From: Knoellia sp. Soil729
Lineage (GTDB): Bacteria > Actinomycetota > Actinomycetes > Actinomycetales > Dermatophilaceae
Reading direction: 5' to 3'
Assembly: GCF_001427985.1 (NCBI RefSeq)
Contig: NZ_LMSA01000002.1
Coordinates: 1,045,546-1,108,555 of the forward strand
Length of the DNA stretch: 63,010 nucleotides
Shown here: positions 41,982-50,003 of the stretch, in pieces
How positions within the stretch are numbered: the first letter of the stretch is position 1
Layout of the letters: every line of letters starts with the position of its first letter
Program-made: the position numbers and the translations under genes
Notes under the pieces: generated by a model
Seen by the model: only the letters and a program-made list of their open reading frames with translations
Told to the model about the DNA's origin: nothing
The model's database searches: none

Positions 41982-42740
41982 TCAGACCCGGCCGCGCACT
42001 GCCCAGGCCACCGCGGTGACCTCGAACGGCGCGTCCGGCAGCCCACGACGGCACTCCTCACGCAGCGCCTCACGCGCCTGCGGGTCGAGCGACTGCACGT
42101 AGTCACCTGCCGGACCGACGCCCAGCGTGAAGGGCTCCCACCACTCCTCGAAGCTCGGGTGGGTGACGGTGACGGCGATCTCGTCGGACTCGACGTCGGT
42201 GAGAGCGGCTTTGGTGGCCAGGATCGCCAGCTCGCCCGCGCGGGCCCCGGCGAGGTGCGACTCACCAGTGATGCGCGGGTCGAGACGTCGGGCGGCGCTC
42301 CACAGCGGGTTGAGCGGGGACCGGTCACCGGCAAGATCCCACGTGCAGGCCGCCACCTGCCCACCCGGCTTGGTGACCCGTGCCATCTCGGCGAGGCCGG
42401 CGACGGGGTCCTGCATGAAGTGGACGACCAGCTGCGCCAGGGCCCGGTCGAAGTCGTCGTCGCCGAAGGGCAGGTGCTCGGCCGGGGCACGGTGCACCTC
42501 GAGCCCGGGGAAGCGCGCGACGATGGCCTCGACGAACGGTGGTGACGGGTCCACCGCGGCCACGTGGCCGACACCCAGCCTCTCGATGAGCACGCCGGAG
42601 AGGGCCCCCGGACCACAGCCGACGTCGAGTGCGCGCTCACCGCGACGAACCCCGACCCAGTCGGCGAACACCACACCGAGCGGTTCGGAGTAGCGGCCCA
42701 TGAACCGGCCGTACGCCTCGGCAGCGACCTCGAACGTCAC
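41982..42740 (-). CDS. Class I SAM-dependent methyltransferase
   Basis: The 252-residue methyltransferase has the SAM-binding ALDVGCGPGALSGVL, AVDPSPPFVEAI, PFGDDDFDRAL and MARVTKPGGQVAAC segments. The C-terminal substrate cap (FEEWWEPFTLGVGPAG) resembles UbiE/small-molecule methyltransferases. GTG start at 42740. Substrate unknown. It is divergent from the VOC-GntR pair. Confidence 0.88.
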   Translation of the reverse strand: MTFEVAAEAYGRFMGRYSEPLGVVFADWVGVRRGERALDVGCGPGALSGVLIERLGVGHVAAVDPSPPFVEAIVARFPGLEVHRAPAEHLPFGDDDFDRALAQLVVHFMQDPVAGLAEMARVTKPGGQVAACTWDLAGDRSPLNPLWSAARRLDPRITGESHLAGARAGELAILATKAALTDVESDEIAVTVTHPSFEEWWEPFTLGVGPAGDYVQSLDPQAREALREECRRGLPDAPFEVTAVAWAVRGRV

Positions 42741-42787
42741 CTGGCTGACGCTACGCCCGCCGGGGCTGTGCGTCGAGAGTCATCTCC

Positions 42788-42795
42788 TGTATACA
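42788..42795. promoter_or_regulatory. TGTATACA operator candidate for the GntR regulator
   Basis: The perfect palindrome TGTATACA lies 38 bp upstream of the VOC gene start. FadR/VanR-branch GntR regulators typically recognise TTGTATACAA-like sites, so autoregulation by the GntR protein at 43268-43906 is likely. Confidence 0.55.
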
Positions 42796-42833
42796 TGTGG
42801 AGCACTTGCACACATCAAACTCGGGAGTATGCC

Positions 42834-43256
42834 GTGACCCACCGTCCGTGTTTCCACCTCGCCATCCCTGTCGACGACATCGCCGCGGCGCGCGAGTTCT
42901 ACGGCGGCGTCCTCGGACTGAGCGAGGGCCGCTCGGCCGACGTCTGGATCGACTGGAACTTCTATGGCCACCAGGTCGTGACGCACCAGGTGCCGGTCCA
43001 CCCCGGATCTGCAGGTCACAACCACGTCGACTCCCACGAGGTCCCGGTCCCCCACTTCGGCGCCGTGCTCTCCACCGGGGACTTCCACGACCTTGCCGAC
43101 ACGATGAAGGCAGCCGGTGCGACGTTCGTCATCGAGCCCTACCTGAGGTTCGAGGGCCAGCCGGGCGAGCAGTGGACGATGTTCTTCCTCGACCCGGCCG
43201 GCAACGCCATGGAGTTCAAGGCCTTCGCCGACGAGTCCCAGATCTTCGCGAAGTAG
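42834..43256 (+). CDS. VOC family protein (dioxygenase/glyoxalase-like)
   Basis: The 140-residue single VOC domain has FHLAIPVDDIAAAREFYGGV, a central GHQVVTHQVPVHPG..HNHVDSHEVPVPHFG region rich in His, and the closing strand FFLDPAGNAMEFKAF with the metal-ligand Glu. It resembles the lyase/dioxygenase-like branch. GTG start at 42834. It is followed 11 bp later by a GntR regulator gene, so it is likely an inducible enzyme for the regulator's ligand. Confidence 0.85.
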   Translation: MTHRPCFHLAIPVDDIAAAREFYGGVLGLSEGRSADVWIDWNFYGHQVVTHQVPVHPGSAGHNHVDSHEVPVPHFGAVLSTGDFHDLADTMKAAGATFVIEPYLRFEGQPGEQWTMFFLDPAGNAMEFKAFADESQIFAK

Positions 43257-43267
43257 GCGCCGCGCCC

Positions 43268-43906
43268 ATGACCCCTGGCCCCTCAGCCGCCTCCACCAAG
43301 GCCGAGGCCGTGCATGCGGCCGTGCTGGCTGACGTCATGTCGGGTGCCCTGCCACCGGGGACGCCGCTGGACGAGGTCGCCCTCGCCGAGCAACACACCG
43401 TCTCGCGGACCCCCGTGCGCGAGGCGCTGCGCCGTCTCCAGAGCGAGGGCCTGCTCGAGACCGGCCCCCGCCGCCAGCTCCTCGTCGTCGACGTCTCGCC
43501 CGAGCACAAGCGGGAGATCACGACACTCCGCATCGCCATCGAGAGCGCCGCCGCAGCCCAGGCGAGCAAGATCCGCACCGACGACGACCTCGACGAGCTC
43601 GAGCTGCTCGTCATGAAGCAGCGGCGGGCCGCACAGGCCGGCGACGCCGAGACGTTCATGCAGCTCGACGAGGAGTTCCACCTCACCCTGGCCGGTGCCG
43701 CCCGCATGCCGACCCTGTCGCGGATCCTGGGCCAGCTCGGAGCGTTCGTGCGCCTCATCCGGCTGGGTGAGGAGACGCCCACGACGCACATGCTCGGGCT
43801 GGTGCGCGAGCACGAGGAGCTCATCTCGCTGCTGACCCTGCGCAAGGCGCCGAAGCTCCAGTCCGCCCTGCGCAGCCACATCCAGCGGACCAGCCCCCGC
43901 GACTGA
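43268..43906 (+). CDS. GntR family regulator (FadR/VanR branch with FCD domain)
   Basis: The 212-residue regulator has the GntR winged helix (LADVMSGALPPGTPLDEVAL, then TVSRTPVREALRRLQSEGLL) and the all-helical FCD domain with metal ligands in the EEFHLTLAGAA and LREHEEL-like helices. It is expected to repress the VOC gene and itself through TGTATACA at 42788. ATG 43268. Confidence 0.9.
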   Translation: MTPGPSAASTKAEAVHAAVLADVMSGALPPGTPLDEVALAEQHTVSRTPVREALRRLQSEGLLETGPRRQLLVVDVSPEHKREITTLRIAIESAAAAQASKIRTDDDLDELELLVMKQRRAAQAGDAETFMQLDEEFHLTLAGAARMPTLSRILGQLGAFVRLIRLGEETPTTHMLGLVREHEELISLLTLRKAPKLQSALRSHIQRTSPRD

Positions 43907-43941
43907 CACCCTCGGCCGACTCCCTCCCCCTGCCGCCTGTC

Positions 43942-43956
43942 GGGACCTTCGGCCCT
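43942..43956. promoter_or_regulatory. DosR/DevR-type dormancy box upstream of the SHOCT-USP genes
   Basis: GGGACCTTCGGCCCT fits the GGGAC-N4/5-G-CCC core of the actinobacterial DosR (DevR) motif. It lies 64 bp upstream of the SHOCT gene start, followed by a universal stress gene, a typical DosR target. DosR itself is not in the window. Confidence 0.65.
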
Positions 43957-44019
43957 GTGACCGCTGCCGGACTGCCGTCACAGTGGGAGAAAGGCCCGCA
44001 CGCAGACGAGGTGATTGGA

Positions 44020-44283
44020 ATGATGGACTGGGGCGACATGGGCCGCGGCTACGGCTCGATGACCTTGGGCTGGGTGCTCGCCACCCTGCTGCTGATCGGA
44101 CTGGTGAGCCTGCTCGTCTTCGTGGCTGTGGGAGCACTCTCCAAGGGCAGGTCGGAGCCGGCGCCACCGGCGGCCGATCCCGCCCGCTCCGCGGCGGAGT
44201 CCGAGCTGGAGCTGCGCTATGCGCGGGGCGAGATCGACGCCGCGGCGCTGGTCGAGGCCCGTTCGGTCCTCCGGCAGCGATGA
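44020..44283 (+). CDS. Small membrane protein with SHOCT domain
   Basis: The 87-residue protein has a short Gly/Met/Trp N-terminus (MMDWGDMGRGYG), one transmembrane helix (LGWVLATLLLIGLVSLLVFV), a Pro/Ala-rich linker and a C-terminal SHOCT motif (ELRYARGEIDAAALVEAR). SHOCT segments occur at the ends of many membrane proteins and probably mediate oligomerisation. First gene after the dormancy box; the USP gene begins 8 bp later. Confidence 0.8.
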   Translation: MMDWGDMGRGYGSMTLGWVLATLLLIGLVSLLVFVAVGALSKGRSEPAPPAADPARSAAESELELRYARGEIDAAALVEARSVLRQR

Positions 44284-44290
44284 GCCGGTG

Positions 44291-45178
44291 ATGGACACCA
44301 GCACCCTGAGGGCGCGGCAGCACCGGGTGGTCATCGGCGTGGGGTCTGTCCGCACGACCGGTCCCGCATTGACGTGGGCCATCGAAGAGGCGGCTCGGCG
44401 GCACCGCCCCCTGCACCTGATCCAGGCAGACACCCCCGCGGGCCGGGCGCGCCCCTCAGGGGTGGACGCGCCAGGTGCTCCCCTCACGCCGGAGCTGCGT
44501 GCCGTCCTGTCGCGCGTGCGGGAGCTCTCCCCGTCGCTGGAGGTCACCGCCGAGGCGTCCGGCCAGACCCCGGCCCACGCGTTGACCGAGGCCTCGGACT
44601 ACGCCTCGTGCGTCGTCATGGGCGGGCATGGGCGGGGGCCGCTCGGCACGGGCCTTCTCCGTTCGACGTCCGACGAGGTGGCGGTGCACGCGCAGTGCCC
44701 GGTCGTCGTCGTGCGCGGCCCGGCCCAGTCCCGTCAAGCGCGCGCCCGCGTGGTCGTCGGAGTCGATGGTTCGGAGCTCTCTGCGGCGGCGATCGGCTAC
44801 GCGTTCGCCAAGGCGGCGGACTACGGGCTTCCCCTGACGGTGGTCCATGCCTGTCCCTCGCGCGCCACCGCCGGCTATGTCCCCCCGTGGCAGGCAGACG
44901 ACCCGGCCGCCAGGGTCGAGTCCGAACGTGCCGCCACGGCACAGGAGGTCGCGGGTTGGTCCGGGGAGTACCCAGATGTCCGCGTGCACCGTCACGTCCT
45001 GCGAGGGGACCCGGTCTCGGCGCTCGTCGACCACTCCCGTGGAGCCGCGTTGCTGGTCGTGGGCAGCCGAGGGTTCGCCGGCCTGAGCGGCCGGCTGGTC
45101 GGTTCGGTGAGCCAGGCCGTCCTGGGCCGGGCCCACTGTCCTGTGGCCGTCGTCCGGTCCGGAGAGGTGACGCGATGA
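44291..45178 (+). CDS. Universal stress protein, tandem Usp domains
   Basis: The 295-residue protein has two Usp domains (about 10-140 and 150-295). The second has the ATP-binding pattern G-x2-G-x9-G-S in [19 protein letters not shown]; the first has a degenerate [11 protein letters not shown] version. Tandem ATP-binding Usps are hallmark members of DosR regulons under hypoxia. ATG 44291; its stop overlaps the SDR remnant start (ATGA). Confidence 0.9.
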   Translation: MDTSTLRARQHRVVIGVGSVRTTGPALTWAIEEAARRHRPLHLIQADTPAGRARPSGVDAPGAPLTPELRAVLSRVRELSPSLEVTAEASGQTPAHALTEASDYASCVVMGGHGRGPLGTGLLRSTSDEVAVHAQCPVVVVRGPAQSRQARARVVVGVDGSELSAAAIGYAFAKAADYGLPLTVVHACPSRATAGYVPPWQADDPAARVESERAATAQEVAGWSGEYPDVRVHRHVLRGDPVSALVDHSRGAALLVVGSRGFAGLSGRLVGSVSQAVLGRAHCPVAVVRSGEVTR

Positions 45179-45357
45179 ACACCTCAGGCCTGGGCGGCCG
45201 TGCGGCCGTCGTCACCGGAGGAGCCTCCCAGCACGCCCTGCAGCGCGTCGGCGAGCCAAAGGAGGTCGCCGAGCTGGTGTCCTGGCTGGCCAGCGACGGC
45301 GCCTCGTTCGCCACCGGCACCTGCTACCCCATCGACGGCGGATATCTGGCTCGCTGA
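45175..45357 (+). pseudogene. Internally deleted short-chain dehydrogenase (SDR) remnant
   Basis: This 60-residue open frame joins the N-terminal cofactor motif of an SDR ([13 protein letters not shown]) directly to the C-terminal end ([20 protein letters not shown] and [13 protein letters not shown]). About 190 residues, including the Ser-Tyr-Lys catalytic residues, are missing. The deletion is in frame, and the ATG still overlaps the Usp stop as ATGA, so it may still be translated. It cannot be a working dehydrogenase. Most likely a recent in-frame deletion; less likely a functional small protein. Confidence 0.85.
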
Positions 45358-45404
45358 GAGTTTCAAGGGGCACACGCCCCCGATCGAGAGGAACGGAGCT
45401 CCAC

Positions 45405-45926
45405 ATGACGAAGGCGTGGGTCGTCTACGAGTCGATGTACGGCAACACGCGCGAGGTCGCGGACGCGGTCGCGCAGGGGGTCAGGGAGTGGGCAGACGTG
45501 GAGGTGCGAGAGGTCTCGACCGCCACGGTCCTGCCCGACGACCTCGACCTGGTCGTCGCGGGAGCCCCCACCCACGCCTTCGGTCTCAGCCGTCCCAGCA
45601 CCCGCGAGGATGCTGCCCACAAGGCGCACCGGTCCGTCGAGTCGGCGGGCATGGGACTGCGCGAGTGGATGGACGCAGTCGACCTCCCGACGTCCGCACC
45701 ATCCTTCGTCACCTTCGACACCCGCGTCAGGCATCCCCACCTGCCGGGGTCCGCGGCGAAGAAGGCGGCCAAGCGCCTGCACGCGGCAGGTGGCACCCAG
45801 ATGGCGAAGCCGACGTCGTTCTGGGTGGACGGCATGGAGGGACCTCTGCTCGAAGGTGAGCGCGAGCGGGCCCAGGCGTGGGGTGCTTCGCTCGACATGA
45901 GCTCGGCACCATCACGCGAGCAGTGA
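45405..45926 (+). CDS. Flavodoxin-domain protein
   Basis: The 173-residue protein has the FMN phosphate loop VYESMYGNTREVADAVAQG, the isoalloxazine loop in VAGAPTHAFGLSRP, and a C-terminal ASFWVDG-like strand after an Ala/Lys-rich insertion. It is probably an FMN protein for low-potential electron transfer. ATG 45405 is preceded by GAGGAACGGAG. Position behind the USP gene suggests expression with the dormancy genes. Confidence 0.85.
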   Translation: MTKAWVVYESMYGNTREVADAVAQGVREWADVEVREVSTATVLPDDLDLVVAGAPTHAFGLSRPSTREDAAHKAHRSVESAGMGLREWMDAVDLPTSAPSFVTFDTRVRHPHLPGSAAKKAAKRLHAAGGTQMAKPTSFWVDGMEGPLLEGERERAQAWGASLDMSSAPSREQ

Positions 45927-46035
45927 CCGTGCCGGCATCCGGGCACTGCGGCGGCCGCGGGCCCACGGGCGCCAGCTCGGGGCGTACTGTCACACATAGC
46001 GGGACCCTTCGGGTCTCCCCACCAAGGGACTGATC

Positions 46036-46170
46036 ATGTCCGACAAGTCACCACGCAACTCGCTCTCCAAGAAGTCGGACAAGTCCATCAAGGAGAAGCG
46101 GGCCGACAAGCGGGCCAAGTCCACCGAGTCCACCGGAATTGAGACGTCGCTGCATGGCAAGAAGCGCTGA
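46036..46170 (+). CDS. 44-residue highly basic small protein
   Basis: MSDKSPRNSLSKKSDKSIKE is followed by KRADKRAKS and ends in LHGKKR; Lys/Arg and Ser dominate. A ribosome site AAGGGAC stands 5 nt before the ATG at 46036. Similar short Lys-rich frames recur upstream of other genes in Actinobacteria, but I know of no function. Its last 17 nt overlap the start of the following dehydrogenase gene. A hairpin-forming GACCCTTCGGGTC lies just upstream at 46003-46015. Confidence 0.7.
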   Translation: MSDKSPRNSLSKKSDKSIKEKRADKRAKSTESTGIETSLHGKKR

Positions 46171-47353
46171 AACCAGCCCTCTGCTCTCCCTCGGAGTCAT
46201 GGCTCGCTCCCGCAAGGAGAACGAGCGCCGCCTCCCGATCCACCCCGCGCACCTCGACCGGATCGACCCGGAGCTGCGTGCCCAGATCTTCGTCGAGGAG
46301 GGCTACGGCCTCCCCTTCGGCGTGCCGGACGAGACCCTGGCTGCCTCGCTCGGTGGGGTTCGCACCCGCGCGGAGCTCATCGAGCAGTGCGACGTCATCC
46401 TGCAGCCCAAGGTGCAGTCCGAGGACCTCGCGGAGATGCGTGACGGCCAGGTCGTCTGGGGCTGGCCCCACTGCGTCCAGGACACCCCGCTCACCCAGGA
46501 GGCCATCGACCGCCGGCTGACGCTCATCGCGTTCGAGGCGATGAACCACTGGGCCCGCGACGGCAGCTTCCTGTTGCACGTCTTCCACCTCAACAACGAG
46601 CTCGCGGGCTACAGCTCGGTGATCCACTCGCTCGCCCTTTCAGGTACCACCGGCACCTACGGGCGCAAGCTGCGTGCCGTCGTCATCGGCTTCGGTGCGA
46701 CCGCTCGTGGCGCCGTGACGGCACTGAGCGCGCAGGGCATCGACGACGTACGCGTGCTCACGAGCCGCAAGGTCGCGGCCGTCGCCTCGCCGATCCACTC
46801 GGTGCAGATCGTCCACCTCGACCACGACGACGAGGACCCGAACCAGACCCGCGTGGTCACCAACGAGGGCCGGGTGCCGCTGGCGACCTATCTCGCGGAC
46901 AACGACATCGTCGTCAACTGCGTCCTGCAGGACCCCACGGCACCGTGGACCTTCCTCCAGGAGGAGGACCTCGGTGCGTTCCGTCCCGGCAGCCTCATCG
47001 TCGACGTGTCCTGTGACGAGGGCATGGGCTTCAGCTGGGCGCGGCCGACATCGTTCGAGGACCCGACCTTCGTGGTGGGCACCAACAACACGACCTACTA
47101 TGCGGTCGACCACACACCGTCCTACCTGTGGAACTCGGCGACCTGGGTCAACAGTGAGGCGATCCTGCCGCACCTGCGCACGGTGCTGTCAGGCCCCACG
47201 GCGTGGGCGCAGGAGCCGACCATCGATCGAGCAGTCGAGATCCAGGACGGCGAGATCCGCAACCCGGCGATCCTGTCCTTCCAGGGCCGGGACGAGACCT
47301 ACCCCTACGCGCAGTCGGGCGCCCGCGAGGACGACGGCTCCCGCTCCGACTAG
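46154..47353 (+). CDS. Alanine dehydrogenase/N5-(carboxyethyl)ornithine synthase-like dehydrogenase
   Basis: The 399-residue protein is of the AlaDh/PNT-like family: LGVMARSRKENERRLPIHP with the substrate-binding Arg/Lys, QPKVQSEDLAEM, and the NAD(P)-binding AVVIGFGATARGAVTAL at about 180-196. The conserved IVDVSCDEGMGFSWARPT and GTNNTTYYAVDHTPSYLW segments match the N5-(carboxyethyl)ornithine synthase branch, which reductively joins pyruvate to ornithine. Alanine dehydrogenase activity is an alternative. ATG 46154 is preferred; ATG 46199 is internal. Overlaps the small basic gene by 17 nt. Confidence 0.82.
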   Translation: MARSAETSPLLSLGVMARSRKENERRLPIHPAHLDRIDPELRAQIFVEEGYGLPFGVPDETLAASLGGVRTRAELIEQCDVILQPKVQSEDLAEMRDGQVVWGWPHCVQDTPLTQEAIDRRLTLIAFEAMNHWARDGSFLLHVFHLNNELAGYSSVIHSLALSGTTGTYGRKLRAVVIGFGATARGAVTALSAQGIDDVRVLTSRKVAAVASPIHSVQIVHLDHDDEDPNQTRVVTNEGRVPLATYLADNDIVVNCVLQDPTAPWTFLQEEDLGAFRPGSLIVDVSCDEGMGFSWARPTSFEDPTFVVGTNNTTYYAVDHTPSYLWNSATWVNSEAILPHLRTVLSGPTAWAQEPTIDRAVEIQDGEIRNPAILSFQGRDETYPYAQSGAREDDGSRSD

Positions 47354-47398
47354 GGTCCGGTCCTCGCGGGGTCCCGGTCCTCGCGGATCCCAGGGGTC

Positions 47399-47413
47399 GG
47401 GACCTTTGGCCCT
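47399..47413. promoter_or_regulatory. Second DosR/DevR-type dormancy box
   Basis: GGGACCTTTGGCCCT matches the box at 43942-43956 at 14 of 15 positions. It lies 104 bp upstream of the ATG at 47518. The 3' GC-rich stretch of the preceding gene (47354-47398) forms a weak hairpin. Confidence 0.62.
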
Positions 47414-47517
47414 GGCGCCGCCGACCGCCCGCACGGGACGGTGGTCTCGGAAGGAGTGAGTGACCAGCGACTCGACGAACCACCTGGTCGCTGGACCGGA
47501 CACAGTGCCCGGTCGCC

Positions 47518-47856
47518 ATGTCCACTCAAGACGTCATCGACATGAACCGCCCCGACCCCGCCACCGCCTTCATGACCCCGTCCCCCAGTGCCGGTGAAGC
47601 CACCGAGCACCTGGACCAGCTCTCGGCCCGTGAGCTCATCGCCGAGCTGGCACGCGTCGAGGACTCCCTGCGCAGGTTGCGCACCCTCTCGACCGGCGCA
47701 GACAGCCGGAGCCCCGACCACCGGCAGGGTCCGTGGCGCCGGCAGGAGCACGCGATCGTGGATGAGCTGACCGTGCGCCGCCGTCGCCGCGGGCTCATCG
47801 CTGCCCCGCTCGCGAGCGAACAGCCACCTGAGAGGACCCGACCGCCCTGGGTCTGA
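47518..47856 (+). CDS. Hypothetical protein downstream of a DosR-type box
   Basis: The 112-residue open frame has a disordered N-terminus, a helical middle (HLDQLSARELIAELARVEDS) and a basic RRRRRG stretch. No family recognised. Start uncertain: ATG 47518, 47542 or 47572. The dormancy box in front and actinobacterial codon use support expression. Confidence 0.55.
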   Translation: MSTQDVIDMNRPDPATAFMTPSPSAGEATEHLDQLSARELIAELARVEDSLRRLRTLSTGADSRSPDHRQGPWRRQEHAIVDELTVRRRRRGLIAAPLASEQPPERTRPPWV

Positions 47857-47891
47857 GACTGCCCAGCGCGAGTCTCAACACGGCCCCCGGT

Positions 47892-48752
47892 TCAGAGCGA
47901 AAAGAGGCGCGCCGCGTTGTCGTGCAGGACCGCTCGCAGCCAGTCGTCACCCAGGCCCAGGTCGACGAGCACGTCCACGGCCTCCTTGTAGGCATAGGGG
48001 ATGTTGGGGAAGTCGCTGCCGAAGAGAATCCGGTCGGCGTTGACATCGAGGCGAGCACGGTCGTGCTGCGGGAACGGCGCCAGCCGCTCGAGGAACGGCG
48101 TGAACGCCATCGTCGTGTCGAGATGGACGTTGTCGTGGCGCTCCACGAGGTCGAGGAACTCTGCGTATTCGGGCGCACCCATGTGGGCGATGACCAGTGC
48201 CAGGTCAGGGAACCGTTGCAGCACTTCCGAGATGGGCCCGGGCCCGGTGAACTCACCGGGGTGGGGCCCGCTGCCGCAGTGGATCACCACGGGTGTGCCC
48301 GACTCGGCCAGCTGACCCCACACCGGGTCGAGCAGCGGGTCACGCGGGTCATAGGCACCGACCTGGACATGAGCCTTGAACACGCGAGCGCCGGCATCGA
48401 GAGCCGCGGCGACGTCCGCGCCGGCCGACTCCTCCGGGAAGAACGTCGCGGTGTGCAGGCAGTCGGGCGTGCGCGCCGCGAAGTCGGCGGACCAGCCGTT
48501 GAGCCAGGCCGCCATCCCCGGCTTGTGCGGATAGAGCATCGACGTGAACGCACGGACCCCGAAGCCTCGCAGCTGCTCGAGCCGCTCCTCCTCGTCACCG
48601 CGGTAGGTGATCGGCCACGCCTGCCCGTCCCCCTCTCCGAGCCGGTCGAAGAACGCCCAGACCTTCCTCATCACGGGCTCGGGCATGAAGTGCGTGTGCA
48701 CGTCGATGATCCCCGGGAGGCCAAGTCGCTCCACCAACCCAGCGGTCGTCAC
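47892..48752 (-). CDS. Amidohydrolase family protein (TIM-barrel, decarboxylase-like)
   Basis: The 286-residue protein begins GIIDVHTHFMP, the HxH metal motif of amidohydrolase-2 proteins. It has VIHCGSGPHPGEF, LVIAHMGAPEYAEF with the metal-ligand His, and RILFGSDFPNIPY with the catalytic Asp. Members hydrolyse or decarboxylate cyclic or aromatic acids. GTG 48752 overlaps the preceding small gene's stop (GTGA). Confidence 0.85.
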   Translation of the reverse strand: MTTAGLVERLGLPGIIDVHTHFMPEPVMRKVWAFFDRLGEGDGQAWPITYRGDEEERLEQLRGFGVRAFTSMLYPHKPGMAAWLNGWSADFAARTPDCLHTATFFPEESAGADVAAALDAGARVFKAHVQVGAYDPRDPLLDPVWGQLAESGTPVVIHCGSGPHPGEFTGPGPISEVLQRFPDLALVIAHMGAPEYAEFLDLVERHDNVHLDTTMAFTPFLERLAPFPQHDRARLDVNADRILFGSDFPNIPYAYKEAVDVLVDLGLGDDWLRAVLHDNAARLFSL

Positions 48753-49051
48753 GGTGCCAGAGCTTCCACCAGCTGGTCGACGGTCGGCGAGCCAGACAGC
48801 CCATCGGGACCGGAGTAGACCCGGCAGGCGAAGCCCACTGGCTCATCGCCCGTGGAGAACGGATCCCTTCCGTCGATGCGAAGGCTCGGGGAACCGATGA
48901 ATGCCAGGCGTTCGGCAGCCTCGGCACCGGTCACCTCGATCCGGTCCACCACCAAGTCACCCAGACCCAGCCGGTGCGCTGCCATCACGAGACGCCGTTC
49001 GATGATCGCGGTGTTCGGGCAGCCGTCGAAGGAGAGCAACTCGATCTTCAT
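48749..49051 (-). CDS. Small thioredoxin-fold-like hypothetical protein
   Basis: The 100-residue protein starts MKIELLSFDGCPNTAII, with a Cys in the place of a thioredoxin active site (DGCPN), then FIGSPSLRIDGRDPF and a C-terminal VDQLVEAL helix. This resembles DF160/alkylmercury-lyase-associated thioredoxin-like proteins with one active Cys. Coupled to the amidohydrolase gene by a 4-nt overlap. Function unknown. Confidence 0.72.
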   Translation of the reverse strand: MKIELLSFDGCPNTAIIERRLVMAAHRLGLGDLVVDRIEVTGAEAAERLAFIGSPSLRIDGRDPFSTGDEPVGFACRVYSGPDGLSGSPTVDQLVEALAP

Positions 49052-49092
49052 GGTTCCATCATCCCCGTCAGCCTCCTTGCCCAGCGCCGAGA

Positions 49093-50003
49093 TCAGGGCC
49101 GAGCGGGGTCAGTGCGCTGATCGCGCAGGCGCCGGACGACGTCCACAAGCGCGGCACCCTCGGCAGGGGTGAGGTTGGCGCCGAGGCCGTCGACGAGCTC
49201 GGGCAGCGTGTCGAAGTCGTCGGGCGTGATCGCCCGGTGCTCGGTCGGCCGCCGCGGCCGCCGGACAGTCACGGCGTCCTCGCTCATGGAGACGATGACG
49301 GCGGTGCCGTCCGAGTCGACTCCGTGCGCGACGCACATGAGGGACGTCATGAAGTGGCTCGTCGTCTTGGTGCTGGTCCAGTGGTGCCCCATGGCGACGT
49401 CGACCGGCCTCACCGGCAGCGTGTCGATGGTGTGCACCCGCTCCCACTCTTCTCCGGTGTGCCGCAGGACTTCCCACACATCGACCGTGCCGTCCTTCGC
49501 TGCCCGTATGCCGTGTCGCCACCCTTGCGCCGTCACGTCGGCTCCGTCCACGAGCGGGATCGGACCAGCGGCGAGCGACCGACACCCGGGTCGCAGACCA
49601 GTGGCTGACCATCGAGTTCGACCTCGACGGTGAGGTGCGTGCGAGGGGCGAGCTGCGGGTCACCGACCCGACCGAGGTGACGCGTCACGGCATACCCCAG
49701 GCGTTCGAGAACGGCGGCGAAGAGTGAGGAGTGCTCGAAGCAGTAGCCGCCACGTCCGCGACCGACGAACTTCTCCTGGATTGCGGCAAGCGTGACGCCG
49801 GGGTCGGCGCCGAGGAGGACGTCGATGTTGTCGAAGGTGAAGGCGCGCACGTGCGCGGTCTGGAGTCGGGTCAGCGCGTCCAGACTGGGCGGCTCTTGGT
49901 CGACACCTACCTTCGCGAGATAGGCGTCGAGGTCCAGGGTCTCGGTCAGCCACGGGTCAGCGGGCAGGGCGTCAGTTTCGCTCCGGTCCCGGGGATCGTG
50001 CAT
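49093..50003 (-). pseudogene. Arylamine N-acetyltransferase interrupted by a -1 frameshift
   Basis: The N-terminal frame (ATG 50003 to TGA 49533) carries the NAT catalytic triad: Cys in GRGGYCFEHSSLF, His in RTHLTVEVE and Asp in LVCDPGVG. After CDPGVGRSPL it runs into unrelated SRSWTEPT and stops. The C-terminal half of NAT (PIPLVDGADVTAQGWRHGI, then HHWTSTKTTSHFMTSLMC) continues in the next frame to 49093. The switch is at the GG at 49565-49566: one extra G (GGG) would restore one reading frame of about 303 residues. NAT transfers acetyl from acetyl-CoA to arylamines. Sequencing error in a G run or a real inactivating deletion are both possible. Overlaps the copper ATPase stop by one nucleotide. 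Confidence 0.85.

Noticed and set aside
46003-46015. GGGACCCTTCGGGTC as a third DosR box
   Set aside because: The spacing and right half do not match the two good boxes; it reads better as a small hairpin.
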